A DNA stretch of 64,000 nucleotides from Kineosporiaceae bacterium SCSIO 59966 (GTDB lineage Bacteria; Actinomycetota; Actinomycetes; Actinomycetales; SCSIO-59966). The stretch spans positions 186,001-250,000 of the forward strand of contig CP052876.1 in assembly GCA_020881835.1 (NCBI GenBank), in the 5' to 3' direction. A program made the translations under genes and the position numbers. Shown here in pieces: positions 8,348 to 16,375 of the stretch. The notes beneath the pieces were generated by a model. The model was not told the origin of the DNA. It saw only the letters and a list, made by a program, of their open reading frames with translations, and did not search any database. Numbering within the stretch: position 1 is the first letter of the stretch; each line of letters opens with the position of its first letter.

Positions 8348-8419
8348 GAAAAGTGCTCCTGACCTGGGATGATGTGGCTTGTCGAAGGTCCACGCGTTCC
8401 AGATCGAGGAGCACCTTTC
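8348..8419 (+). promoter_or_regulatory. Long inverted repeat covering the transposase ribosome-binding site, copy 2
   Basis: Same structure as at 6645-6716: arms at 8348-8360 and 8407-8419, with the second arm carrying the transposase AGGAG. Because copy 1 lies immediately upstream in the same orientation, read-through from its transposase gene would cross this structure. Sequestering the site would then matter most for this copy. Confidence 0.5.
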
Positions 8420-8421
8420 AG

Positions 8422-9831
8422 GTGAAGCAGCGTAGCCGGTTCTATCCGCGTCTCCACGTCGACACGACCGGTACCGGTGGGGTCGGCCACGGCGGCGGAA
8501 CGGTGATCACCGAGACGGTCGCCACGACCGGGCTGGATGCGGCGCTGTCGCAGGCGCTGGCGCCGTGGCGCAAGCCGCTGGCGATCCACGATCCGGCCAA
8601 GGTGGTACTGGACCTGGCGGTCAGCCTGGTGCTCGGCGGGGACTGCCTGGCCGACGTCGCGGTGCTGCGCGCCGCACCTGAGGTGTACGGCCCGGTCGCG
8701 TCGGACCCGACGGTGTCACGGACGATCAGCGCGCTGGCCCAGGACGCCCCCGCAGCACTGAAGGCGATCAATGCGGCGCGGCAGGTCGCGCGCACGACGG
8801 CGTGGCGGCTGGCCGGCAGGCATGCTCCGGACGCCGGCACCAGCAGGGACCGGCCGCTGGTCATCGACTTGGACGCCACGCTGGTGACCTCGCACAGCGA
8901 GAAGGAGTCCGCCGCGCCGACCTTCAAACGGGGATACGGCTTCCACCCGTTGTGCTCGTTCGTCGACCATGGGGCCGACGGGACCGGGGAGCCGCTGTCG
9001 GTGCTGCTGCGGCCCGGGAACGCCGGTTCGAACACCGCCGCCGACCACATCACCGTCACCCGCGAGGCGTTGCGGCAGCTGCCGTCCCACCACAAGGGCA
9101 CCCGGGCCGGGCGCAAGGTGCTGATCCGCACCGACGCCGCCGGGGCCACCCACGAGTTCCTGAACTGGGTCGTGTCCCAACGCTTGTCGTACTCGGTCGG
9201 GTTCACCCTGCCGGCCGACTTCGAGCCGACTTTGAAGCTGATTCCGAAGCAGGCGTGGACCCCCGCCTACGACGGCGACGGTGACGTCCGCGAGGGAGCC
9301 TGGGTCACCGAGGTCACCCACCTCCTGGATCTGTCGACGTGGCCGAAAGGCATGCGGGTCATCATCCGCAAAGAACGCCCGCACCCCGGCGCGCAGCTGC
9401 GCATCACCGACGTCGACGGGCACCGGGTCACCGCGTTCGCCACCAACACCGGCCCCGGCGGCCTGGGCACCCAGCTGGCCGACCTGGAACTGCGGCACCG
9501 CCGCCGGGCTCGCGCCGAGGACCGCATCCGCTGCGCCAAGGACACCGGTCTGGCGAACCTGCCGCTGCACGACTTCGCGCAGAACCAGATCTGGTGCGCC
9601 ATCGTCGCTCTCGCCGCGGAGCTCACCGCGTGGATGCAGATGCTGGCTCTCACCGGGCACGACGCCCGGCGCTGGGAGCCCAAACGGCTACGACTGCGGT
9701 TGTTCACCGTCCCGGCCACCCTGGCACGCACCGGCCGCCGGGTCGTCCTGCACGTCAAGACGACCGCGCCCTGGGGACACCTCGTCGACGACGGCGTCCG
9801 CCAACTCCGTGCCCTCGCCGCCCCCGGGTGA
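8422..9831 (+). CDS. IS1380-family DDE transposase, copy 2
   Basis: Encodes the same 469-residue transposase as copy 1, with no amino-acid difference, starting at GTG 8422. The intact catalytic motifs suggest that either copy could supply transposase to both sets of ends. Confidence 0.92.
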   Translation: MKQRSRFYPRLHVDTTGTGGVGHGGGTVITETVATTGLDAALSQALAPWRKPLAIHDPAKVVLDLAVSLVLGGDCLADVAVLRAAPEVYGPVASDPTVSRTISALAQDAPAALKAINAARQVARTTAWRLAGRHAPDAGTSRDRPLVIDLDATLVTSHSEKESAAPTFKRGYGFHPLCSFVDHGADGTGEPLSVLLRPGNAGSNTAADHITVTREALRQLPSHHKGTRAGRKVLIRTDAAGATHEFLNWVVSQRLSYSVGFTLPADFEPTLKLIPKQAWTPAYDGDGDVREGAWVTEVTHLLDLSTWPKGMRVIIRKERPHPGAQLRITDVDGHRVTAFATNTGPGGLGTQLADLELRHRRRARAEDRIRCAKDTGLANLPLHDFAQNQIWCAIVALAAELTAWMQMLALTGHDARRWEPKRLRLRLFTVPATLARTGRRVVLHVKTTAPWGHLVDDGVRQLRALAAPG

Positions 9832-10000
9832 GCGCCGGCCCACCCGTCCCGACAAACCCAAGGACCCCACCGGCCAGTGGAACCGGCGACCACCCGAGAC
9901 GACACTCGGGGCGCTGTCACACCCTCCTGCCAGAATCACCCCACGCCGCGGTCACGACCCGCAGCGCCATGATCAACACCGGTGGGATGAAAGATCCGGG

Positions 10001-10492
10001 CTAGGGCCGGACGCCCTCCTGGGCGAGGTGGGCCGCGGGTACCGTGAGGCTCTTGGGTTCCTGACCTGGGCGCGCCTCCCGATCGCTTCGGCCTCGGTGG
10101 GCATAGCTCAGGGCTGCCTTGATGCGACCCTGGATTTCGTGCAGACACGCGAGTCGTTCAACAAGCGGCTCGGCGATCATCAGGCGGTCGGCTTCAAGGT
10201 CGCCCGGATGGCTGCAGCCACCGCCACGGCTCGAGCGATGACCTACGACGCCTGCTGGAAGATGGATCACGGCCACCCTTACGATCAAGAGGCCGCGATG
10301 TGCAAGCTGGTTGCGTCCGAGATCTGCAACAAGGTGGCATACGACGCGACCCAGTTGCACGGTGGAGCGGGGTTCATGCAGGAGACGGCGGTGACTCGGC
10401 TCTACGCAGACGCCCGGGTGATGACGATCGGCGAGGGCGCGTCCGAGGTGCAGCAGATGCTGATCGGTCGGAGCCTGGGTCTCAAGGTGTAA
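10001..10492 (+). pseudogene. Acyl-CoA dehydrogenase, 3' half
   Basis: This resumes the gene begun at 5893, from the CTAG duplicate to TAA at 10490-10492. It encodes the C-terminal helical domain: GPDALLGEVGRGYREAL, QTRESFNKRLGDHQAV, YDATQLHGGAGFMQE and DARVMTIGEGASEVQ. The Glu in IGEGASE is the usual catalytic base, so the parent enzyme was probably active. There is no initiation codon of its own in a sensible position. Three other acyl-CoA dehydrogenase genes lie within the next 11 kb, but sequence alone does not show that they replace this one. Confidence 0.93.
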
Positions 10493-10505
10493 GAGAACTG
10501 CACCG

Positions 10506-10547
10506 TGCACAGGGTCCGCAGCGAGAAGCCGCTGCGGACCCTGTGCC
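10506..10547. terminator. Strong hairpin between convergent genes
   Basis: A perfect 16-bp stem, GCACAGGGTCCGCAGC (10507-10522) with its complement at 10531-10546, extended by one more G-C pair around a six-base loop. It starts 15 bases after the dehydrogenase stop and lies before the convergent acyl-CoA synthetase stop at 10607. There is no T tract on either side, as is common in high-GC actinobacteria. It probably ends transcription from both directions. Confidence 0.75.
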
Positions 10548-10606
10548 ATGACCGGGCAGGTGTGCAGGTGCCCGACCGACCCTGATGGCGTCACACGCCT
10601 CGTGCC

Positions 10607-12190
10607 TCACGGGCGCGAGCTTGAGCCAGCTCGCACGTCTCCATAGCGCTGGCGTAGCTCACGCTTGAGCACCTTGCCGGCCGCGCTCACCGGCAGCTCG
10701 TCTACGAAGACAACCGACTTGGGTGCCTTGAAGTGAGCAAGACGTTCACGCACGAACTCGATGAGCTCTGCCTCGTCGCACGTGGCCCCTGGCTTGCGGA
10801 CGACAATTGCGCAGGGCACCTCCACCCAGTAGTCGTCTGCTACGCCGATCACAGCGCACTGCTCGACGCCGCTGTGCTGGTACATGATGTTCTCGACCTC
10901 GGTGGGGTACACGTTCAACCCGCCCGAGATGATCATATCCTTCTTGCGGTCGGTGATCGTGAGGAACCCGTCCTCATCGAAGTGGCCGACGTCGCCTGTG
11001 TGGAACCAACCGTCGATGATCGTCTCGCTGGTCTGTTCCGGCTGCCTCCAGTAACCGGAAGGCTGTTCGGCCAGCACGACCACCTCGCCGAGCTGTCCCG
11101 CGGGCAGGGGGGTCCCTTGGTCGTCGACGACGCGCACGACGTTGTTGCGTTGCGCCCGGCCACACGTTCCCGGCTTGCGCGAGTGCCACTCCGCGGTGAG
11201 CTGCGTGCACGTCATCGAGGTCCCGTTCCCCAGGAGCTCGGTGAGGCCGTACATCTGGTTGAGTACGTTACCGAGCGTTGCCTCCGCGCGCTTGGCGATC
11301 TCTACCGGAATCGGCGACGCTGCATACCACACCGCCTTGATGGGAGCCCTCTGCCACGTGCTGACCGCTTCGGGATGGTCCTCGAGATGCCGCAGCAGGC
11401 TGATGATGACGGTGGGCGCCAGAAGGCTGTAGGTGACCTCGTTCTCAGCGCACAGCTCGAGGAACTCCGCAGGGTTCCATCCTTCGGTGCACACGACGGT
11501 GCCACCTCGGGAGAGGAACGGCCACACGAACCCTATGGCCATGTGCGTGAAGGGTGTCACCGGCAGGTAGCGGTCCTGCTCGGATACTCCGGCCAGCTGG
11601 TTGACCAGTGTTGTCGCCGTGTGGAGTGAGAAATGACTGTGGGTGACCGGTACGCCCTTGGGCTTTCCGGTCGTGGCCGAGGTGTACATGAGCCGGTACA
11701 GGGTCTCTGGTGGGACGATCGTGTCGGGCTCTGCGTCGCTCGCGGCGTCGAGCAGCTCGTCGAAGTCCACCGCCCAGTCCGGGACGTCCTCACCCTCCTC
11801 CGGGATGCACAGCAGGTGCGTGCAGGTCGTCAGCTGGTCGCGGACGGACTCCAGGAGCATCGCCTGCCTCGGCCTGAAGATGACGGCACGCGACTCACTG
11901 TCGTTCAGGTGCCACGCCACTTCCTGGGGCGAAAGACGGGTGTTGAGTGGGACCGTGGTGATGCCGAACTTGCCCTGACCACCCTCGCACTCCAGCCAAC
12001 GATCAGAGTTGTGCTGCAAGATCGCCGAGTGATCACCGAGGCCGAGGCCCAACGTTCGAAGGGCGTTGCCCACGCGGTTGAACGATCGGTTCAACTCCGC
12101 ATAGGTCTGGACCCGTCCATTGTGCACGAGCGCCGGCCAATCGCTGAACTCCAGCAGTGCCGGACGGACGAACCTCTCAAAGAAAGACAT
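10607..12190 (-). CDS. Acyl-CoA synthetase (AMP-forming, FadD-like)
   Basis: A 527-residue adenylate-forming ligase that would activate a carboxylic acid to its CoA thioester. Motifs are MYTSATTGKPKG (P-loop, about 168-179, with Ala where most have Gly), MYGLTELLG (A5), DGWFHTGDVGHFDEDGF, DRKKDMIISGGLNVYP (hinge) and the C-terminal PVSAAGKVLKREL with the adenylation Lys. ATG at 12190 has GGGAG upstream. The 131-base gap before the CoA-transferase-like gene has an AT-rich stretch on this strand (TTTTATACG, with TTGCAG 15 bases upstream), possibly its own promoter but badly spaced. In the cluster it is the likely entry enzyme, like FadD3 for steroid remnants. The acid it takes cannot be read from the sequence. 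Confidence 0.9.
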   Translation of the reverse strand: MSFFERFVRPALLEFSDWPALVHNGRVQTYAELNRSFNRVGNALRTLGLGLGDHSAILQHNSDRWLECEGGQGKFGITTVPLNTRLSPQEVAWHLNDSESRAVIFRPRQAMLLESVRDQLTTCTHLLCIPEEGEDVPDWAVDFDELLDAASDAEPDTIVPPETLYRLMYTSATTGKPKGVPVTHSHFSLHTATTLVNQLAGVSEQDRYLPVTPFTHMAIGFVWPFLSRGGTVVCTEGWNPAEFLELCAENEVTYSLLAPTVIISLLRHLEDHPEAVSTWQRAPIKAVWYAASPIPVEIAKRAEATLGNVLNQMYGLTELLGNGTSMTCTQLTAEWHSRKPGTCGRAQRNNVVRVVDDQGTPLPAGQLGEVVVLAEQPSGYWRQPEQTSETIIDGWFHTGDVGHFDEDGFLTITDRKKDMIISGGLNVYPTEVENIMYQHSGVEQCAVIGVADDYWVEVPCAIVVRKPGATCDEAELIEFVRERLAHFKAPKSVVFVDELPVSAAGKVLKRELRQRYGDVRAGSSSRP

Positions 12191-12321
12191 TCCCGATCAC
12201 TCCCTCACGCGTATAAAAGGCTATCTGGTGCTGCAACTTCCGTTGTCATCCATGACGAAGCACGGCGTTCGTCACAGATGCATCTGACCCACGGTGCAGC
12301 CGGCATCGGCGTGTCATCAGC

Positions 12322-13113
12322 TCAGTCCAGACGCAAACGTCTCAGCACGCCGCTCGGATCCACGCGCTCGCGGAGCACCGTGAGCTCCTCACCTGTGGGC
12401 GCCGGTGTGAAGGGCACCTCGGCGCTGTTCGACGACGGCAAGTCGAACCCGGTGCGCTCCCGCACTTCATCGGCGGTGCGCCCGGGGTGCACCGACTTCA
12501 GGCGCAGGGTGTCGTCATCACCGAAGTCCAGGACAGCCAGGGGAGTTACGACGAGCTGTGGCCCGTCCGAGTGCGGGTCGCAGAACTCGCGCCGTGCCGC
12601 TGTGCGTCCTGGTGCGCTGACATAGTCGGCTTCCTCGACGAGGATCCGCCGGTCGTGGCGCTGCAAGAAGATCATCGTCCGGCTGAAGTAGGCGGCGAAG
12701 ACCAGCCCGACGGTGCCCGGGCCCCGTACCTGCAACGTGGGGTAGTCACGCCCGATGCCGACCATGTTCACGTTTCCGCGACGGTCAACCTGCATGCCGC
12801 CGAAGATCCCCACGGTTGGCGCCTTGCGCCAACCGCCGAGCTCAAAGTCAACGATGTCTTCGAGGCGGAACGCGTGTTCCGCACTGTCCAGCGTCACCGG
12901 GTCAGCGGTCGACTTCACCAGTCGTGCCGTCGAGTTGATCGCACCGCCGCCACCGCTGAGCCAGTTGAGGTCCGGGGCGTGCATCAGGCGGGCGAGCTGG
13001 AAGGCTGCCATCGGAATCTGCGAGTTCGCCCCGCAGGCACCCCACTCCCCGTTCCGCAAGCCCCGCGCCAGTGTGACCGCCATCAGCTCACCGGTGGTGA
13101 ACGTCTCAGTCAT
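12322..13113 (-). CDS. Class I CoA-transferase-like B subunit, IpdB-like
   Basis: A 263-residue protein collinear with glutaconate CoA-transferase subunit B: VGIFGGMQVDRRGNVNM, VRGPGTVGLVFAAYFSRT, GPQLVVTPLAVLDF and RTADEVRERTGFDL. The catalytic Glu54 of that enzyme lies in VESG; aligning the preceding APD motif without gaps puts Gly54 here (APDLNWLSGGG). The CoA-transferase nucleophile is therefore absent, as in IpdB, whose complex hydrolyses a cyclic beta-keto-type CoA thioester. It overlaps the A-subunit gene by 8 bases and surely forms a heteromer with it. Confidence 0.85.
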   Translation of the reverse strand: MTETFTTGELMAVTLARGLRNGEWGACGANSQIPMAAFQLARLMHAPDLNWLSGGGGAINSTARLVKSTADPVTLDSAEHAFRLEDIVDFELGGWRKAPTVGIFGGMQVDRRGNVNMVGIGRDYPTLQVRGPGTVGLVFAAYFSRTMIFLQRHDRRILVEEADYVSAPGRTAARREFCDPHSDGPQLVVTPLAVLDFGDDDTLRLKSVHPGRTADEVRERTGFDLPSSNSAEVPFTPAPTGEELTVLRERVDPSGVLRRLRLD

Positions 13114-14011
13114 GCCGTGTCCCCTCCGGGGTGGACGCGGGGTCGACGCGAAGGGTGCCGAGGAGACGCTTGACCCCTACCCGTTCCAAGTAGTCGTGGT
13201 GGTCGCGTGGCCCCTGTACGTACGTGGCCATCCAGTCGTCGGGGGAGCGCATGTACTCCTCCAAGGTCAGCTCGTCGCGTCCGTAGTGACCTGCCGACGA
13301 CGTCGGGTGTGCGGCAAAGGGGAGCGCGACGACGGCGGAGACCATGAAGCTCGGTACGGTGACCTCCTTGTGCCGGCCAGCCGCGGCGTAGCCGTCAGGA
13401 ACGATTTCGTCTGTGACCACGATCGCGGTCCTCGATGCCCGGAGGATCAGGTCGTCCTGGTAGACGGGCCCGTCCAGAAAGACGTTGCCGAAGCGGTCGC
13501 AGCGGGGTGCGTGCACGATGCCGACGTCGGGGCGCATGGCGGGGATCGCGACGTGCTCCCGGCCGGAGTACGGATCCACCACCGTGCGGAACAGGTCCGC
13601 CGACAGGGCACGGGTACTGGTCGCTTCGTGGCCGCGTGGCAGCGGCATGAAGGGGAGATTCGCAGCGGCCGCCTTGAGCCCGTAGATGGTGAAGGGTTCG
13701 TCGACGTCGTGCACGACGATCTCGCCCTTCTCCGCGGCGGCGCGGAACGCCGGCGCCAGACCGAGATCCTCCATGCCCACATACGCCGTGTAGACCTCCG
13801 CGACGGCCCCGGCAGCGACGAGGACCTCGACGGGGAGCCCGGCCGACACGTTCGGCAGCAACCGCAGGTTGCGTCGTCCGGCACGGGCGAGTTCACGAAT
13901 GATGGGCATGGGTGCCGCGTGCGCGTGGATGCCACCAATGGCGACGAGGTCGCCGTCGGACACGAGTGCTGCGGCGGTCGGTACGTCGATCAGCTTGCTG
14001 CGTCTGCCCAT
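13106..14011 (-). CDS. Class I CoA-transferase-like A subunit, IpdA-like
   Basis: A 301-residue A subunit with LVSDGDLVAIGGIHAHAAPM at the N-terminus, a RNLRLLPNVSAGLPVEVLVAAGAV core and HAPRCDRFGNVFLDGPVYQD. Residue 105 is Glu (HDVDEPFTIYG). As I recall, the catalytic residue of mycobacterial IpdAB is Glu105 of the A chain, so both number and context fit. With the Glu lost from the B chain, this pair looks like a ring-opening hydrolase rather than a CoA transferase. ATG at 14011 has GAGGAG nearby. The gene overlaps the upstream LLM gene by 22 bases. Confidence 0.85.
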   Translation of the reverse strand: MGRRSKLIDVPTAAALVSDGDLVAIGGIHAHAAPMPIIRELARAGRRNLRLLPNVSAGLPVEVLVAAGAVAEVYTAYVGMEDLGLAPAFRAAAEKGEIVVHDVDEPFTIYGLKAAAANLPFMPLPRGHEATSTRALSADLFRTVVDPYSGREHVAIPAMRPDVGIVHAPRCDRFGNVFLDGPVYQDDLILRASRTAIVVTDEIVPDGYAAAGRHKEVTVPSFMVSAVVALPFAAHPTSSAGHYGRDELTLEEYMRSPDDWMATYVQGPRDHHDYLERVGVKRLLGTLRVDPASTPEGTRHD

Positions 14012-14937
14012 GGCGTCTCCTCGCTGCTCTGAGCGGTCTCGAACCGTCTACGCACTTCAGTGGCCACGTCCACGACCCGGGCCATCTGGTCCTCGAGGTC
14101 GGTCCCCGCGATCCGGCAGATCACGTCGGTGACGCCGGCCTTGACGAATTCCGTGATCTCGTCAGCACAGTGGTCGACGCCTCCGGCCACGCAGTACCTG
14201 CGCATCGGCTGCGGGTCCATGGCGTACACCTCTCCGATGAAGGTGCTCGCCTCGCGCCACGCACGGTCGGCGTCGTCGTCCACCCGGATGTAGACGTGCA
14301 GGCCGGGTGTCAGCTCCTCCGGTTCACGGCCAACCTCTCTGGCCATGGCAAGGAGCCTCGACCACCGTTCGGCATAGCGCGCTGGTGTCACGAAGGCGCC
14401 AAGCCAGCCGTCGCCGTACCGAGCGGTGCGCGCCAGGGCGCCATCTGCTCGTCCCCCGTGCCACAGCGGGATGCGGGTCTGCACCGGAGGTGGCAGGAGG
14501 CCGTGCGGGTTGTCAGCGCGCCACATCTCGCGGAGCGTGCCCATCAGCTCGGTGGTCCGCCGGCCCCGGTCTCTCATCGGCACGCCTGCCAACTCGAACT
14601 CTGCGGGGTTCTCTCCCCCCACACCGAGAGCCAGGAGGACCCGTCCCTCGCTGAGTGCATCGATGGTGGCAACGGACTTGGCCACCCATGCTGGATGTCG
14701 GAGGACGCCGAGCAGCACCCCCGAGGCGATGGACACGCGCCGGGTGACGGCCGCCGTGGCCGCCATCATCGACAGGCACTCGTACAGCGGCACGTGAAAA
14801 CTCAGGTGGTCTCCGAACCACACTGATGAGTAGCCCAGCTCCTCGGCCAGCACGGCGGAGTCGACCACGTCGCGCGCCGTGCGAAGCGGCGACCCAAAGT
14901 TGTTGAGCCCCACGCCGAAGCGCAGCGGATGCGTCAC
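13990..14937 (-). CDS. LLM-class F420/flavin-dependent oxidoreductase
   Basis: A 315-residue luciferase-like protein: RFGVGLNNFGSPL, AEELGYSSVWFGDHLSF, LSEGRVLLALGVGGENPAEFELAGVPMRDRG and IPLWHGGRADGALARTARYGDGWL. The GVGGENPAEF and GRxDGAL style is common in F420-dependent members, but FMN cannot be excluded. The GTG start has AAGGAG eight bases upstream and is the first gene of the leftward operon LLM-IpdA-IpdB. The divergent rightward operon starts 138 bases away. It probably oxidises or reduces a ring intermediate of the same pathway. Confidence 0.85.
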   Translation of the reverse strand: MTHPLRFGVGLNNFGSPLRTARDVVDSAVLAEELGYSSVWFGDHLSFHVPLYECLSMMAATAAVTRRVSIASGVLLGVLRHPAWVAKSVATIDALSEGRVLLALGVGGENPAEFELAGVPMRDRGRRTTELMGTLREMWRADNPHGLLPPPVQTRIPLWHGGRADGALARTARYGDGWLGAFVTPARYAERWSRLLAMAREVGREPEELTPGLHVYIRVDDDADRAWREASTFIGEVYAMDPQPMRRYCVAGGVDHCADEITEFVKAGVTDVICRIAGTDLEDQMARVVDVATEVRRRFETAQSSEETPWADAAS

Positions 14938-14969
14938 GCGGGCACTCCTTCCCGTTCACGACCAGGGGG

Positions 14970-14998
14970 TTGACATTCGACCGGATGGTTGAGACTCT
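14970..14998 (+). promoter_or_regulatory. Candidate promoter for the 15076 operon
   Basis: A perfect TTGACA at 14970-14975 is followed after 17 bases by GACTCT (14993-14998), a weak -10. The spacer contains the near-palindrome CATTCGACCGGATG and a second GGTTGA, which could bind a TetR-type repressor. No regulator gene is present in this cluster within the window. The position between two divergent operons makes control of at least the rightward one plausible. Confidence 0.4.
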
Positions 14999-15075
14999 AG
15001 CGGGCAGCAGGCCGGCCGCGCCAGAGCGGGCAGAAGAACTTCGACGATCGAGGCACCAGGGTCAAGGAGCTACCA

Positions 15076-15912
15076 GTGACAGCAACGCAGGCGGAACCGT
15101 CCCGCACGTCCTCAGTGCTCGTCGAGCGGATCGACCTCACTGCGGGACCAGGTGTGATGGCCCTCGTCACCCTCAACCGGCCCGACGAGATGAACCCGCT
15201 CGACTGGGACACCGTGAAGCACCTCAGCGCCGTTTTCGACGAGCTCGGGCACGATGAGGCGGTGCGCGTCGTCGCGGTCACGGGCGCCGGCCGCGCATTC
15301 AGCGCGGGGGGCGACATGAAGAAGTACCAGCAACTGCAGCGTGACGCCCAAGGCTTCCCCGAGTTCCTCGCTGACATTCACGAGACATTCTCCGCAGTCA
15401 GCCAGTACCCCAAACCGTACATTGCCTTGGTCAACGGCATCGCAGTGGCCGGGGGCATCGAGCTGGTGCTGTCCTGCGATCTGGCGATCGCCTCGGCCTC
15501 GGCGCGCATCGGCGACGCCCACCTACCGTTCGGCCAGATGGGCGGCGGGGGTGTCCTCACCCTGCTGCCTCGGGCGGTCGGCCCCGCGCGGGCGCGGGAG
15601 CTGATCTTCACAGGCCGGATGCTCAAGCCCCAGGAGGCGTTGGAGTGGGGTCTGGTGTCGCAGGTCGTCGAGGATGACGACCTCGTGCCGGCTGGCGTTC
15701 GCTTCGCCGAGCAAGTGGCGGCGAAGTCGCCGCTGGCCGTGCGAAACGCCAAGCAGGTGCTCAACTCCGGACTCTGGGAGGGCACGGGCGTGCCCAGCGG
15801 CATGCGGCTGGAGCGGGAGGTCACCGCTCGTTACTGCCTGACCAGCTCCGACGCCCCCGAGGGGCTGGACGCGTTCTCATCCAAGCGCACGCCCCGGTTC
15901 ACGGGACGCTGA
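15076..15912 (+). CDS. Crotonase-family protein (enoyl-CoA hydratase/isomerase fold)
   Basis: A 278-residue crotonase with GAGRAFSAGGDMKKYQ (about 74-89) and NGIAVAGGIELVLSCD as oxyanion-hole segments. At the first hydratase Glu column it reads GDAHLPFGQMGGGG, with no Glu and with His at the same alignment column as the other crotonase here. The second Glu column is kept (RELIFTG). This is common in actinobacterial crotonases of unclear activity. A hydrolase such as EchA20 is as likely as a hydratase. The GTG at 15076 has AAGGAG at 15064-15069. It is first in an operon with a DUF35 protein and an acyl-CoA dehydrogenase. Confidence 0.87.
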   Translation: MTATQAEPSRTSSVLVERIDLTAGPGVMALVTLNRPDEMNPLDWDTVKHLSAVFDELGHDEAVRVVAVTGAGRAFSAGGDMKKYQQLQRDAQGFPEFLADIHETFSAVSQYPKPYIALVNGIAVAGGIELVLSCDLAIASASARIGDAHLPFGQMGGGGVLTLLPRAVGPARARELIFTGRMLKPQEALEWGLVSQVVEDDDLVPAGVRFAEQVAAKSPLAVRNAKQVLNSGLWEGTGVPSGMRLEREVTARYCLTSSDAPEGLDAFSSKRTPRFTGR

Positions 15913-15938
15913 GCTCACTCGATCATCCAGGAGGATCC

Positions 15939-16358
15939 GTGTCGACCCCGGTCGTCTCTGTCGAACCGCCCGCTCCCCAGATTGACCCCGACAGCGCCGG
16001 GTACTGGCGCGGTCTCGCCGAACACGAGGTACGGCTGCCCCGGTGCAGCCAGTGCGGGAAGGTGCGTTTCCCTCCCCTTGACGCCTGCCCCTACTGCGGG
16101 GAGCCGGGCGGAGAGGAGACGGTGCTGTCCGGGGTAGGAACGGTCTACTCCTTCATCGTCCTCCACCGCACGTTCCATCCCGCTTTCGAGGCCGACCTGC
16201 CCTTCGCGATCGCGGTCGTCGACCTGGAGGAGGGGCCCCGGGTCGCCGCCCGCATCGAGGCCCCGCCGGAGTCCGTCAGCATCGGTATGCGAGTCGGGGC
16301 AAGGTACGTCGACCATGAGTCGTGGACAGAGCTGCGCTTCGCGCCGCAGGACAGCTAG
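15939..16358 (+). CDS. DUF35 OB-fold protein with zinc ribbon (second copy)
   Basis: A 139-residue DUF35 protein with zinc ribbon CSQCGKVRFPPLDACPYC (Cys36, Cys39, Cys50, Cys53) and OB-fold VYSFIVLHRTFHPAFEADLPFAIAVVDLEEGPRV. GTG at 15939 is served by CAGGAGGA (15929-15936). No thiolase gene adjoins it here; its neighbours are a crotonase and an acyl-CoA dehydrogenase. It may associate with an acyl-CoA-binding enzyme as in ChsH1-ChsH2, or pair with the thiolase-like proteins of the first operon. Confidence 0.87.
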   Translation: MSTPVVSVEPPAPQIDPDSAGYWRGLAEHEVRLPRCSQCGKVRFPPLDACPYCGEPGGEETVLSGVGTVYSFIVLHRTFHPAFEADLPFAIAVVDLEEGPRVAARIEAPPESVSIGMRVGARYVDHESWTELRFAPQDS

Positions 16359-16375
16359 AACCGAGGAGACGCACC

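Larger units (their letters stand above)
8302..10000 (+). mobile_element. IS1380-family insertion sequence, copy 2 (1699 bp)
   Basis: A second complete copy in the same orientation, separated from copy 1 only by CTAG 8298-8301. Terminal repeats are at 8302-8316 and 9986-10000. It ends against CTAG 10001-10004, after which the dehydrogenase reading frame resumes. Head-to-tail copies sharing one target duplication can arise by a second insertion into the bordering CTAG, by insertion of an excised dimer, or by unequal exchange. An assembly duplication must also be excluded. Confidence 0.9.

Noticed and set aside
9281-10492. 403-codon frame running from IS copy 2 into the dehydrogenase 3' half
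   Set aside because: The first part is an out-of-frame reading of the transposase; only the section after 10001 is real coding sequence.
12210-12236. Promoter for the acyl-CoA synthetase (TTGCAG and TATACG on the minus strand)
   Set aside because: The spacer is only 15 bases; noted in the gene entry but not strong enough as a separate feature.
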